Assembly: GCF_013030945.1 (NCBI RefSeq)
Contig: NZ_JABBXF010000033.1
Location: 78,898-142,897 of the forward strand
Reading direction: 5' to 3'
Source: Streptomyces morookaense
GTDB taxonomy: Bacteria > Actinomycetota > Actinomycetes > Streptomycetales > Streptomycetaceae
Length of the DNA stretch: 64,000 bases
How positions within the stretch are numbered: the stretch's first letter is position 1; each line of letters opens with the position of its first letter. Both the position numbers and the translations under genes were made by a program. The notes under the pieces were generated by a model, which made no database searches, had not been told where the DNA came from, and saw nothing but the letters and a program-made list of their open reading frames with translations. Positions 40,003-49,146 of this stretch are shown piece after piece.

Positions 40003-41910
40003 ATGGGAAGCATTGTGTCGCAGGGGAGGAAGGCCGGTGCGAGTGCGCTCACCGTCCTGGAATTGCTGGCCGCCGAGGCGCCGATAAGCCACTTCGAGTC
40101 GCTGGTCGACGACGCCCGCCGGCAGGGCATGGGCGAAGCCGACCTGGCATTACTGGAAACGGCGAAACGGCTCGGTCTCGCGGTCTACGCGCAGGCGGAG
40201 CGAAGACAGCGCAAGGAGGCCCGGCTCACCGCGTTCATCGAGGCGGGAAAAGGCATCGCCACCGTCCAGGACGTGCCCTCCCTGCTTTCCGTGCTGGCCC
40301 GCAAGGCCTGCCGGCTCTTCGATCTCGACGTCGCCTGGATCACCGCCTTCGGCCGCGACGCGGGCACCGTCACCGTCAGTGCCTGCGACGGTCACACCAC
40401 GGCGCTCCGCACCGGACTCCGCATTCCCGACGACCCCGCCATGAGCGGCGGCACCGCCCCTTTCTGGACCCCCGACGTCGCAGCCGACGAAAGACTCGCG
40501 CACAGTCCCGCGCTCGATTCCCTGCTGAAATCCGAGGGAATTCACGCCGTCGCCGCGATCCCCCTCACCGACGGCAGCCGCCCGTTCGGCACGCTGTACG
40601 TGGCGGGCCGCAGCACGCGCTGGTTCACGTCGGCCGAAGTGTCGCTCATGGCCTCCCTCGCCGAACTCGCCGACGTCACCATCGAGAAGACCCGCATGCT
40701 GGAACAGGCGGCCGACTGCCTCTCCGCCCCCGGACGCACCGCGGGGGACACCGCCTCCGTGCACGGCAGGCTGATGTCCCTCGTGCTGGACGGGGCCGGC
40801 CTGGCCGCCCTGCTCGACGAGGCGGGCCGCCATCTGGACGGCGCGCTGCGCGTCCACGCGCCCGACGGCGGGATCCTGGCCGGTGCGGACGGGATGCCCG
40901 CCGGGTCCGAGTCCGAGGCCGACACGCTGCGCGCCATGGTCGACGCCCACGCCCTGCGCGAACCGATCCTGCTGGACTGCGGCCTGTGGGCCGCGCCCCT
41001 CCTCGCGGGCGACCGGGACCTGGGCACGCTCCTGCTGCACCCCCGCCGGCCGCTCGCCGACGGGGACGAGCAGCTGCTCTCCTTCACCGCCCAGACCGTC
41101 GCCGCCCTGCTGCTCCTGCAGCACACCACCGCGCCGTCGGCCACCGGCCACGACCACGACTGGCTGCTGGACGACCTGCTGACCAGCCCGCAGCGCCCGG
41201 CGGGCCGGTTCGAGGAACGTGCCGCCCGGCTGGGCATCGACCTGGCCCGGCCGCACGTGGTCGTCGTCGCCCGCCCCGAGGGCGAGGCCGCGGACAACCG
41301 GACGGCCATCTGGGCGTCCTCGTACGCGCGCCGCATGAACGGCCTGAGGAGCACGCACGCCGGCTGCACCGTCCTGCTGGTGCCGGGCACCGATGCGACG
41401 GCCGCGGCGGAACAGGTTTCCCGCGGCCTGGCCCCGCTGCTGGAACGGCCGGTGACCGTCTGCGCCTCCGGCCCCATCACCTCGGTGGCTGCGGTGCCCG
41501 CCGCCTTCCAGGAAGCGCTGCGCTGCCTGGAGGCGATGATTGCGCTGGGCGCGACGGGGGGCTTCACGTCGGCCGCCGAACACGGCTTCCTGGGCGTGCT
41601 GTTGTCCGACACGCATGACGTCGAGGGGTTCATCCGCTCGATGATCGGGCCGCTGGTCGCGTACGACACGCAGCGCTACACGGAGTTCACGCGCACGCTG
41701 GACGCGTACTTCGCGGCGGGCGGCAGCATCAACCGCACGGCGGAACGCCTGCACGTCCACCCGAACACGGTGGGGCGCCGCCTGGAGCGGATCGGCGACC
41801 TGCTCGGTCCGGAGTGGCAGCAGCCGGAACGCGCCTTCGAAATCCAACTGGCGTTGCGGCTGAGCCGCATCCAGCACGTGTTGCGGGGGCGGCGTCCGCG
41901 GGTGCCGTGA
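40003..41910 (+). CDS. PucR/CdaR-family regulator with GAF domain, TTA-containing
   Basis: 635 residues. A GAF-like region (about residues 75-235: LARKACRLFDLDVAWITAFG, AAIPLTDGSRPFGTLYVAG) is followed by a GGDEF-like/CdaR middle and a C-terminal PucR helix-turn-helix (LDAYFAAGGSINRTAERLHVHPNTVGRRLERI). Leu50 is encoded by TTA at bases 40150-40152, the only in-frame TTA that I noticed in the window, so translation should need the bldA tRNA and be delayed until development. In Streptomyces this is typical of pathway-level regulators. The target may be the oxidase and exporter genes around it. Confidence 0.85.
   Translation: MGSIVSQGRKAGASALTVLELLAAEAPISHFESLVDDARRQGMGEADLALLETAKRLGLAVYAQAERRQRKEARLTAFIEAGKGIATVQDVPSLLSVLARKACRLFDLDVAWITAFGRDAGTVTVSACDGHTTALRTGLRIPDDPAMSGGTAPFWTPDVAADERLAHSPALDSLLKSEGIHAVAAIPLTDGSRPFGTLYVAGRSTRWFTSAEVSLMASLAELADVTIEKTRMLEQAADCLSAPGRTAGDTASVHGRLMSLVLDGAGLAALLDEAGRHLDGALRVHAPDGGILAGADGMPAGSESEADTLRAMVDAHALREPILLDCGLWAAPLLAGDRDLGTLLLHPRRPLADGDEQLLSFTAQTVAALLLLQHTTAPSATGHDHDWLLDDLLTSPQRPAGRFEERAARLGIDLARPHVVVVARPEGEAADNRTAIWASSYARRMNGLRSTHAGCTVLLVPGTDATAAAEQVSRGLAPLLERPVTVCASGPITSVAAVPAAFQEALRCLEAMIALGATGGFTSAAEHGFLGVLLSDTHDVEGFIRSMIGPLVAYDTQRYTEFTRTLDAYFAAGGSINRTAERLHVHPNTVGRRLERIGDLLGPEWQQPERAFEIQLALRLSRIQHVLRGRRPRVP
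40150..40152 (+). promoter_or_regulatory. bldA-dependent TTA leucine codon (codon 50)
   Basis: The codon is in frame with the ATG at 40003 (offset 147). Such rare TTA codons confer bldA control in Streptomyces. Confidence 0.85.
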
Positions 41911-41934
41911 CCATCTGCGGGCCGGTGGGGGCCG

Positions 41935-42070
41935 ATCGCGCAGTTCCCCGCGCCCCTGACGGGGCGCGATCTCGTGCCGGGTTCCGACTGCGCCCCGTCA
42001 GGGGCGCCGACCCGCACCCGAAGAACAAGCTGCGCCCCTTCAGGGGCGCGGGGAACTGCGCGACCCAGCC
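41935..42070. repeat. Intergenic palindromic repeat array, copy 8 (three units)
   Basis: Three units in a row: cgcgcagttccccgcgcccc-tgac-ggggcgc, then gcgccccgtcaggggcgc, then gcgccccttcaggggcgcgg followed by ggaactgcgcg. The densest cluster of this repeat in the window, between the convergent regulator and IS701-like gene. Confidence 0.8.
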
Positions 42071-42115
42071 ACCCACCGGCCCGCACCCGAAGAACAGCCA
42101 GGGCGCCCCCGGCGA

Positions 42116-43393
42116 TCAGGCGCCGACGACCCGCAGCCGAGGCACCGGCACCACACCACCCCCGGCACCGCCCCCGCCGCCGGCACCGGCCCCGGCCCCG
42201 CCCCGCCCCAGCGCGGCCACCGTATGCGCAGCGGACGCCAACGTCACATGCCGGTGCCACCCCTTGTACGACCGCCCCGTGTAGTCCCGGATGCCCACCC
42301 GGTCCGCGATCTCCGCGAAGTCCCGGTCGACCCGCCGCGTCACCTTGCTCAGCTGCATCAGCGCAACCGGATGCAGCCCCGTCATGTCCGTGAGCCACAG
42401 CTCACCCGGCGCGGACCGCCCCTGCTCCCACTCGCCGAGCAGCCGCAGATCCCCGACCCCCGCCCGCCGCACGGGCGGCGGCACCGGCACCGTCCGCACC
42501 CCGCGCACCGGCATCCGCACCCGGACGCCCGCCGCCAGGCTCGTCCGCAGCGTCTCGGCGGCGTCGTGGTCCGACCACAGGACGGGCCGCCGCATCCCGG
42601 CGGCCGCCGTCATGATCTGGTGCGCGGTGACGCCCTCCGTCCGGCACCCCGGCAGCGCCGGATCCGCGGCGGTGAGCCGCAACGTGCTGCCGATCCGGAC
42701 CAGCCACGGCACCCCGGCCGCCCGCAACCGCCGCACCACGGCCCACGTGTCGGCCTCCGGCACATCCAGCACCACGGGCCGCACCGGCACGCCCCAGCCC
42801 GCCGTCTCCAGGAAGGCCGACGCCGCGCAGTCGCCCAGCGACTCGGGGCGGGCGCAGTCCGGAATGGCGGCCCGGGCGCGACGCGCGTCGTCCCGCAGCC
42901 AGTCGTCCGAGAGGTGCAGCCGCCAGTTGACGGGCGCGGCCATCTCCTCGGAGACGGCCCACACGCCCACCGCCTGCTGGGCGTTGAGCACCTGCCCGAG
43001 CGCCGGGAAGAACTTCCGGTCCACGCCGACGGAATGCCGGCCGCCCTTGGGAATCACCATCGGCCGCACCACCCACGCCTGCGGCGGCGCGCTGCGCAGC
43101 AGATGCCGGACGAGTGCCCGGCGCACCGGATTCCAGTCCCAGATGGAACTGGAGATGAAATGGTGCATGCTCTGTTCGGTGGCCGGACCACCGATAATGG
43201 CGGCGATATTCCGGATCGACTTCCGGCCGTGCCCGCCGAGCAGTCCCTGCAGGTATTCCCGTCCCTTCCGGCGCTGGTCGCTCCTCGGCAGAGAGGCGAA
43301 CAACTCGGAACACAATTCGACGAGTACGGCGTCGTGGGCGCCGGCGTACTTCGGTGCTATGACATCGTCGGGATACAGGGCAGCACTGCTCAT
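42116..43393 (-). CDS. IS701-like transposase-derived protein, probably inactive
   Basis: 425 residues. The C-terminal block DYTGRSYKGWHRHVTLASAAH and the middle APVNWRLHLSDDW with GGRHSVGVDRKF identify the IS701/IS4-like DDE family. The usual VIDDTGFPKKG with the first catalytic Asp reads VVRPMVIPKGG, so the active site is broken; the second Asp may remain in VVLDVPEAD. No clear terminal inverted repeats or target duplication were seen at its sides. The protein is otherwise full length and GC-normal, so it looks like a domesticated family member, perhaps a DNA-binding regulator beside the divergent oxidase. It ends with a glycine/alanine-rich low-complexity tail. Confidence 0.8.
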   Translation of the reverse strand: MSSAALYPDDVIAPKYAGAHDAVLVELCSELFASLPRSDQRRKGREYLQGLLGGHGRKSIRNIAAIIGGPATEQSMHHFISSSIWDWNPVRRALVRHLLRSAPPQAWVVRPMVIPKGGRHSVGVDRKFFPALGQVLNAQQAVGVWAVSEEMAAPVNWRLHLSDDWLRDDARRARAAIPDCARPESLGDCAASAFLETAGWGVPVRPVVLDVPEADTWAVVRRLRAAGVPWLVRIGSTLRLTAADPALPGCRTEGVTAHQIMTAAAGMRRPVLWSDHDAAETLRTSLAAGVRVRMPVRGVRTVPVPPPVRRAGVGDLRLLGEWEQGRSAPGELWLTDMTGLHPVALMQLSKVTRRVDRDFAEIADRVGIRDYTGRSYKGWHRHVTLASAAHTVAALGRGGAGAGAGGGGGAGGGVVPVPRLRVVGA

Positions 43394-43652
43394 TGCAATT
43401 CCTGTCTCGGCTGATCGGCAAGCGGCTCGAAGCTGACTCCTCCACACTGCCCGCCATGACCGCCCGGTGCCCAGGTGCATGTGCCACCTTCGTGCCGGGT
43501 CCGGTGGTGGACGAACCACCACCGGAAGTTCCGCCCGGTACCGCCGACTTGACTGACTACGGCCCGCACCGCCATTGCATCTGGAGTTCCGCGGAACCAC
43601 TGCATAGCTTCCTCCCGGAAACGGCCGGAACACGGCCGGTACGTGGCCGGAA

Positions 43653-45185
43653 ATGGCATGGACGACGGGAAAGTTGCCAGTGATCAGCAGACGTTCGATC
43701 GTCAGGGCCGGTGCGGCCGGCAGCCTGGCGGCGGGTGCCGCGGCGCTCGGCGCCACCGCCTTCGCGGGCAGCCCCGCCGTGCCGTGGGCCCGGCTCCGCG
43801 AGCGGCTGGGCGGCCGCCTGGTGCTGCCGGCCGACCCCGGCTACGGGGTGGCCAAACAGCTGCAACTGGCCCAGTACGACACGGTGAACCCGCAGGCGGT
43901 GGCGTACTGCACGACGAACACCGACGTCGAGGCGTGCATCCGCTTCGCGCAGGAACACGGCCTGGCCACCGCCGCCCGCAGCGGCGGCCACAGCTTCGCG
44001 GGCTACTCGACGACCCCGGGCCTGGTCGTCGACGTGTCGCGGCTCGACTCGGTGCGCGTGGACCGCTCCACGGTCCGGCTGGGCCCGGGCTGCCAGGGCG
44101 TGGACGTGGTGACGGCGCTGGACCGGCACGGCATCCAGGTCGCGGGCGGCACCTGCCCGACCGTGGCCGCCGGCGGCTGGCTGCTGGGCGGCGGACTCGG
44201 GCCGCACGCACGGAAGTTCGGCATGGGCTGCGACCGCCTGGTCTCGGCCCGGGTCGTCCTGGCGGACGGCCGCACGGTGTGCGCCTCGGAGCACGAGAAC
44301 GCGGACCTGTTCTGGGCGCTGCGCGGCGGGGGCGGCGGCAACTTCGGCATCGTCACGGAGTACGAGGTGCGCCCGACGCAGCTGCCCTCGATGGTCGTCT
44401 TCACCCTCGTGCTGCCGTGGCGGGCCGCACCGGAGGCGGTCGAGGCGTGGCAGCAGTGGATCGCGGCGGCGCCGGTGGAGCTGGCGTCGGAGCTCACGGT
44501 CCAGCTGGACACCGGTTCCGGTGCGGAGCCGTCGGTCCAGGTGAGCGGCACCTACGCGGGCCCGCAGGCGGCGGCCGACGCCCTGCTGGACCGCCTGGTC
44601 GCCGCGGCCGGCGCACAGCCGGTGAGCCGTGAATCGGCCGAACTCCCCTACCGCGCCGGGATGATGAGGGTCTTCGGCTGCGCCGACCGCACCGTGGACC
44701 AGTGCCACCGGGTCGGCTGGTCGCCCCGGGCGCAGTTGCCGCGCGACCACTTCGTGACGGGCCGGAACCTCTTCTTCACGCGCCCGTGGGGCCGGCGGGC
44801 CACCACGGAGGCGCTGGCGGCCTTCGCGGCGGACGTCCGGCCGGGCCAGTTCCGGTTCCTGGGCTTCTTCGCGTACGGCGGGGAGACCGGTGCGCCGGCG
44901 CCGGAGGCGACCGCGTTCGTCCACCGGGACGTGCTCTTCGAGGCGGACTACCAGCTGGGCCTGACGGCACCGGACGGCGCCCGCGACGCCGCCCAGGCCT
45001 GGGTGGACCGCGGCTACGCGGCGATCGCCCCGTACTCGAACGGCGGCTCGTACCAGAACTACATGGACCCGGCGCTGCGCGGCTGGCGGGAGGCGTACTA
45101 CGGCCGGAACTATCCGCGTCTCCAGGCGGTGAAGCGGGCGTACGACCCGTACGGCTTCTTCCGCTTCGCGCAGGGAGTCGACTGA
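43653..45185 (+). CDS. Tat-exported berberine bridge-type FAD-linked oxidase
   Basis: 510 residues from ATG 43653 (GTG 43680, with GGGAAAG upstream, is an alternative giving 501). The N terminus has SRRSIVRAG followed by a hydrophobic Ala/Gly stretch, a twin-arginine signal, so it is exported folded with its FAD. PCMH domain ARSGGHSFAGY carries the His for covalent FAD; GGWLLGGGLGP lacks a second attachment Cys. BBE C terminus YPRLQAVKRAYDPYGFFRF. It probably oxidises a sugar, alcohol or phenol outside the membrane. Divergent from the IS701-like gene across 259 bases. Confidence 0.88.
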   Translation: MAWTTGKLPVISRRSIVRAGAAGSLAAGAAALGATAFAGSPAVPWARLRERLGGRLVLPADPGYGVAKQLQLAQYDTVNPQAVAYCTTNTDVEACIRFAQEHGLATAARSGGHSFAGYSTTPGLVVDVSRLDSVRVDRSTVRLGPGCQGVDVVTALDRHGIQVAGGTCPTVAAGGWLLGGGLGPHARKFGMGCDRLVSARVVLADGRTVCASEHENADLFWALRGGGGGNFGIVTEYEVRPTQLPSMVVFTLVLPWRAAPEAVEAWQQWIAAAPVELASELTVQLDTGSGAEPSVQVSGTYAGPQAAADALLDRLVAAAGAQPVSRESAELPYRAGMMRVFGCADRTVDQCHRVGWSPRAQLPRDHFVTGRNLFFTRPWGRRATTEALAAFAADVRPGQFRFLGFFAYGGETGAPAPEATAFVHRDVLFEADYQLGLTAPDGARDAAQAWVDRGYAAIAPYSNGGSYQNYMDPALRGWREAYYGRNYPRLQAVKRAYDPYGFFRFAQGVD

Positions 45186-45248
45186 CGCGGAGCGGGCTGC
45201 CCGCCCGGGCGGTAAGGTGCATTTCGGGACGTTCCGGACAGTCACCAG

Positions 45249-45266
45249 CGCCCCGAAGGGGCGCGA
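45249..45266. repeat. Intergenic palindromic repeat fragment, copy 9
   Basis: agcgccccgaaggggcgc hairpin between the oxidase and the AfsR-like gene; only the short inner palindrome is present. Confidence 0.5.
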
Positions 45267-45290
45267 AGACACCCCAAGGGCAGGGCATCC

Positions 45291-48023
45291 ATGGACTCGC
45301 ACAACGGCCTCCGCTTCCATCTGCTCGGCCCCGTACGCGCCGAGCACCACGGCCATCCCCTCCCCGTCGGCTCCCCCGTCCAGCGCGCGGTCCTCGCCGT
45401 GCTGCTCCTCGGCGGCCGGCCCACGACCACCCGTGAACTCGCCGCGGCCCTCTGGGGCGACACACTCCCCGAGGGCGCAGGCCGGACCCTGCGCACCTGC
45501 ATCTCCCGCCTGCGCGCCACCCTCGGCGAGGACGTCCTGCGCTCGGAGAACGGCGCCTGGTCACTGCGGACGAGCCCGGAGGCCCTCGACGCCACCGTCT
45601 TCGACGCGCACCGTGCCGCGGCCGCCGCCGCCCGCGAGGCCGGCGACCTGGCCACCGCCCGGGAGCGGCTCGGTGCCGCCCTCGCCCTGTGGGAGGGCGG
45701 CACCGCCCTGGCCGGCCTCCCGGGCCCGTACGCCGAGCAGGAGCGGGCCCGGCTCGACGACCTCCACGCCGCCGCCCGCGAGGACCTGCTCGACTGCGCC
45801 ATCGCCGCGGGCGAACACGCCGAGACCGTCGCCGACCTGCGCGCGCTGGTCGCCGACCACCCGCTGCGCGAACGCCCGCGCGCCCTGCTCATGCTCGCCC
45901 TGGACCGCAGCGGCCGGCAGGCGGAGGCGCTGGCCGTCTTCGACGCCGCCCCGGAGCCGGGCCCCGGGCTCACCCGCCTGCGCGACCGGATCCTCGCGGG
46001 CGACGGCACCCTCTCGGCCCCGGCGCCCGGCACGCCCGCGGGCGCCGCTCCGGACGGGCTCCCGCCCGATATACGGGACTTCACCGGCCGCGAGGAACTC
46101 CTCGCACGCATCAAGGACGCATCGGCGCGCGGCCCCGTCGCCCTCACCGGCCCCGCGGGCGTCGGCAAGACCACCCTGGCCGTCCACGCGGCCCACGCCC
46201 TCCGGCACGCCCACCCCGACGGCCTGCTCCACCTGGACCTGCGCGGCACCGACCCCGCCCCGGTCGACGCGGCCACCGCCCTGGCCCAGCTGCTGCACGC
46301 GCTCGGCGTCGACCAACAGGCCGTCCCGGAAAGCGAGGAGCACCGCACGGCCCTCTACCGCTCCCTGCTGCACGGCCGCCGCGCCCTCGTCCTCCTGGAC
46401 GACGCCCGCGACGCGGAGCAGCTGCGCCCCCTCCTCCCCGACTCCCCCGGCTGCACCGTCCTGATCACCAGCAGCACCCCGCTCGACGAGGGCATCCCCG
46501 TACCCCCGCTGACCGGTGCGGAGGCCCTCCACATGCTGGAGACGATCGCGGGCCGCCCGTGCCCCGACGCGGCCGCCGTCCTGGAGTCCTGCGCGGGACT
46601 GCCCCTGACGGTGCGCATCGCGGCCGGACTTGTGCCGCTGCCGGCCGGTGGCGCGGACGTCCTGCACGCCGCGTACGACGCACTGGACCCCGAACAGGCC
46701 CGCGCCTTCCGGCTGCTGGCACTGGCCGACGCCCCGTCCTTCGACACGGCGACGGCGGCCGCCGTCCTGGACACCGACGCCCGGGCGGCGGCCGCCCTCA
46801 CGAACTCCCTCGCGGAGGCAGGCCTGTTGCAGCCCGTGGCCCCGGACCGGCACCGCCACCACGACCTGCTGAAGTCCTTCGCCCGCCTGCAGAGCGAGCA
46901 CACCGACAGTCCGCCGGTCCGTGACGCCGCGCTGCTGCGCCTGCTGGACCACCACCTGGCCACCGCGGCGAACGCGCTGCTGCACCACCGCCCGGACAGC
47001 CCCGTCCCCCGGCATGTGCGCCGTCCCTCCGTCGCGGGGCAGCCCCTCCACGACAAGGCCGCCGCGGCCGGCTGGCTGCGCGACGCCCACCCGCACCTGC
47101 TCGCCACCGTCGACCAGGTGCTGCGCCTGGACGTCCCCGGCGGCATCCGCGCGGCGACGGACCTCCTGACGACCTGGGGACAACTCCTCGCCGGCACCGG
47201 GCTCCACGCGGACCTGGAGCCCCCGGCCCGGCAGGCCCTGGACCGCGCCCGCAAGGACGGCGACGACATCAGCGCCGCCCGCGCCCTGCGGCTGCTGGGC
47301 GCGCCCCGCCTCGGGCCGGACACGTACGGGCGTGCCGAGGCCGAACTGCGCGACAGCGTGCGACTGGCCGAGCCGGACCCCCTGACGCTCGCCCTGGCCT
47401 CGCACGAACACGGCGCCGTCCTCCTGGCCATGGGCCGCCCCGAGGAGGCCCTGCCGCTGCTGACCCGGGCCGAGGAGGCGTTCCGCGCGGAGGGCTCGCC
47501 GACGCACGCGGCCGAGGCGCTGGCCGACCGGGCGGGTGCGCTGTCGGCGCTGGGCCGGACCGACGAAGCGGTGGAGGCGGTCGGCAGGGCGACGGAGGAG
47601 GCGCGTGCGCTGGGCCACGTGCCCACGCTGGTGCACGCCCTCACCGAATCCGGCCGCACCCTGCTGCGGGCGGGCCGCACCGCCACCGCGACGGACCGCC
47701 TGCGCGAGGCGCTGACGCTGCCGCTGCCCCCGCGCGAGGAGGCCCTGCTGTGGGCCCGCCTGGCCCACTGCCGCCTGGACCAGCACCTCAACCGGGACGC
47801 GGTGACGGACGCGGAGCGGGCACTGACGCTGGAAGCCGGGACGGGCGCGACGTATTGCCGCGCCCTGGCCCTCTGGGCAAGAGGAAGGGCCCTCCTCGCC
47901 CTGGGCGAACCCCGCCCGGCACAGGGCCACCTGCGCGAGGCACACGAACTCCTGGAGCGCCGGGGGGCGGCAGAGGCGGGGGCCCTGCGGGCCTTGCTGG
48001 ACGAGGAGTTCGGCGCCCCGTAA
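45291..48023 (+). CDS. AfsR-like SARP-NB-ARC-TPR regulator
   Basis: 910 residues. Domain order: winged helix (residues ~8-95, FHLLGPVRAE, LWGDTLPEGAGRTLRTCISRLRATLG), BTAD (~100-240), P-loop NTPase of NB-ARC type with Walker A TGPAGVGKTTLA (Lys near 293) and VLLDDARDAEQLRPLLP (Walker B), then a long helical region with TPR-like repeats (~600-905). AfsR-type proteins use ATP-dependent oligomerisation to activate secondary-metabolite genes. It is read away from the oxidase gene 105 bases upstream. It may act on this cluster or globally. Confidence 0.88.
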   Translation: MDSHNGLRFHLLGPVRAEHHGHPLPVGSPVQRAVLAVLLLGGRPTTTRELAAALWGDTLPEGAGRTLRTCISRLRATLGEDVLRSENGAWSLRTSPEALDATVFDAHRAAAAAAREAGDLATARERLGAALALWEGGTALAGLPGPYAEQERARLDDLHAAAREDLLDCAIAAGEHAETVADLRALVADHPLRERPRALLMLALDRSGRQAEALAVFDAAPEPGPGLTRLRDRILAGDGTLSAPAPGTPAGAAPDGLPPDIRDFTGREELLARIKDASARGPVALTGPAGVGKTTLAVHAAHALRHAHPDGLLHLDLRGTDPAPVDAATALAQLLHALGVDQQAVPESEEHRTALYRSLLHGRRALVLLDDARDAEQLRPLLPDSPGCTVLITSSTPLDEGIPVPPLTGAEALHMLETIAGRPCPDAAAVLESCAGLPLTVRIAAGLVPLPAGGADVLHAAYDALDPEQARAFRLLALADAPSFDTATAAAVLDTDARAAAALTNSLAEAGLLQPVAPDRHRHHDLLKSFARLQSEHTDSPPVRDAALLRLLDHHLATAANALLHHRPDSPVPRHVRRPSVAGQPLHDKAAAAGWLRDAHPHLLATVDQVLRLDVPGGIRAATDLLTTWGQLLAGTGLHADLEPPARQALDRARKDGDDISAARALRLLGAPRLGPDTYGRAEAELRDSVRLAEPDPLTLALASHEHGAVLLAMGRPEEALPLLTRAEEAFRAEGSPTHAAEALADRAGALSALGRTDEAVEAVGRATEEARALGHVPTLVHALTESGRTLLRAGRTATATDRLREALTLPLPPREEALLWARLAHCRLDQHLNRDAVTDAERALTLEAGTGATYCRALALWARGRALLALGEPRPAQGHLREAHELLERRGAAEAGALRALLDEEFGAP

Positions 48024-48150
48024 GGGGCGCTGGGGGCACCCCCAGCGGTAGCTGGGGGAGGAACTGCGCGATCAGCCCAGGACGGCCCGCAGCCGACGAA
48101 CCAGGGAGGCGCCCCGTAAGGGGCGCGGGGAACTGCGCGAGCAACCCAAG
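48013..48150. repeat. Intergenic palindromic repeats, copy 10 (two units)
   Basis: A composite unit (gcgccccgtaaggggcgctg with CCCAGCGGTAGCTGGG) overlaps the AfsR-like stop, and a second unit gcgccccgtaaggggcgcgg plus ggaactgcgcgagcaacc follows at 48111-48147. Confidence 0.75.
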
Positions 48151-48485
48151 CCGACCCGCACCAGCAAAACGCAGCAAACCCCCCGTAGGGGAAGCGGTAT
48201 CGGGGGGACAAACCGCTTCCCCCGAGGGGACACGTCCTCAAAGCCCGGGCCGCAGTCGGGGGACGCGTCCCGGACCCCGCAGTGAGGCCCGCATCCGGCG
48301 TGCCGGCGCATTCCTGCCAGATCCGCACGGCACGCCCCCATCCTCCCTCCCGCCCCGCACGCAAACGGCAGGCAAAGGACCCCACCCCCCAGGGCCATAG
48401 GTCCCTAAAAGCGCTTCGCGCACATGTGCGGTTAGACTCACCCGACCGCCCGCGCGAGCGGTACGGCAGGGGAGGCAAGTGCGTC
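48024..48485. other. Gene-free stretch after the AfsR-like gene
   Basis: 462 bases with no supported gene. It holds the repeat units to 48150, an 11-bp inverted repeat GGGGAAGCGGT (48188-48198) / ACCGCTTCCCC (48212-48222) that can form a hairpin, and about 200 further bases where I see only the likely promoter region of the small gene at 48486. Confidence 0.6.
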
Positions 48486-48650
48486 ATGGTGCAGACAAAG
48501 AAGGTGGCCCTCTGGGCCCTCGCCGTCTTCGTGGCGTACACCGTGATCCACTCCCCGGCCCGGGCCGCGGAGCTGGTCCAGATAGGGTTCCAGGGGATCT
48601 CGGACGCCGCCACCAGCATCGGCGAGTTCATGACCCAGCTGATCAAGTGA
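48486..48650 (+). CDS. Small single-pass membrane protein
   Basis: 54 residues from ATG 48486, GGGGAGG about ten bases upstream. A short basic start (MVQTKK) precedes one hydrophobic helix (VALWALAVFVAYTVI) and an amphipathic C-terminal helix (LVQIGFQGISDAATSIGEF). No known family recognised by name; small proteins of this kind recur upstream of Dabb genes in Streptomyces as far as I recall. Function unknown. Confidence 0.65.
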   Translation: MVQTKKVALWALAVFVAYTVIHSPARAAELVQIGFQGISDAATSIGEFMTQLIK

Positions 48651-48681
48651 CCCGCACCGGCACGGAAGGCACGGCCCCGCT

Positions 48682-48975
48682 GTGATCCGTCATCTCGTCC
48701 TGTTCAAGCTCAACGAGGGCGTCCGCCGCGACGACCCGCGCGTGATCGCCGGCGTCGAGGCCTTCGAGGCGCTGGAGCAGGCCATTCCGGAGCTGCGCTC
48801 CTGGGAATGCGCCTGGAACATCTCGGACCGCCCGATCGCCTACGACTACGCCATCAACTGCTCCGTCGAGGACACCGCGGCGCTGCAGCGGTACCTGGAG
48901 CACCCGGCCCACCAAGCGGGCGTCGCCCAGTGGCGGGAATTCGCCACGTGGGTGATCGCGGACTACCCGTTCTGA
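48682..48975 (+). CDS. Dabb-domain (stress-responsive alpha/beta barrel) protein
   Basis: 97 residues from GTG 48682. IRHLVLFKLNEGV at the start and the WECAWNISDRPIAYDYAIN / YLEHPAHQ segments are typical of the dimeric ferredoxin-like Dabb fold. Functions of bacterial members are mostly unknown; some bind or process small hydrophobic molecules. A strong terminator follows. Confidence 0.85.
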   Translation: MIRHLVLFKLNEGVRRDDPRVIAGVEAFEALEQAIPELRSWECAWNISDRPIAYDYAINCSVEDTAALQRYLEHPAHQAGVAQWREFATWVIADYPF

Positions 48976-49000
48976 GGCCTCCGCAGGGCCCTTTCGCGCC

Positions 49001-49031
49001 AAGCCCCTCACCGTCACGGTGAGGGGCTTTT
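49001..49031 (+). terminator. Rho-independent terminator after the Dabb gene
   Basis: 13-bp stem AAGCCCCTCACCG / CGGTGAGGGGCTT around a TCA loop, followed by a TT run; classic intrinsic terminator. Confidence 0.85.
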
Positions 49032-49146
49032 CCATAGGAACACGACGCCTTGCGGTGCTTGCACACTCTGGACATGTCTTGTGATGCTATGACCGCTTTT
49101 GCCGGAGAGTTGACCGCATTGTCAAGGTTCCTGAAGGGGTGTGACC

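Noticed and set aside
41935..42070. CRISPR array
   Set aside because: Units are palindromic, of uneven length, without regular spacers and without cas genes; they belong to the dispersed repeat family.
42116..43393. Active insertion sequence
   Set aside because: The first catalytic Asp motif is lost and no terminal inverted repeats or target duplications were found by eye.
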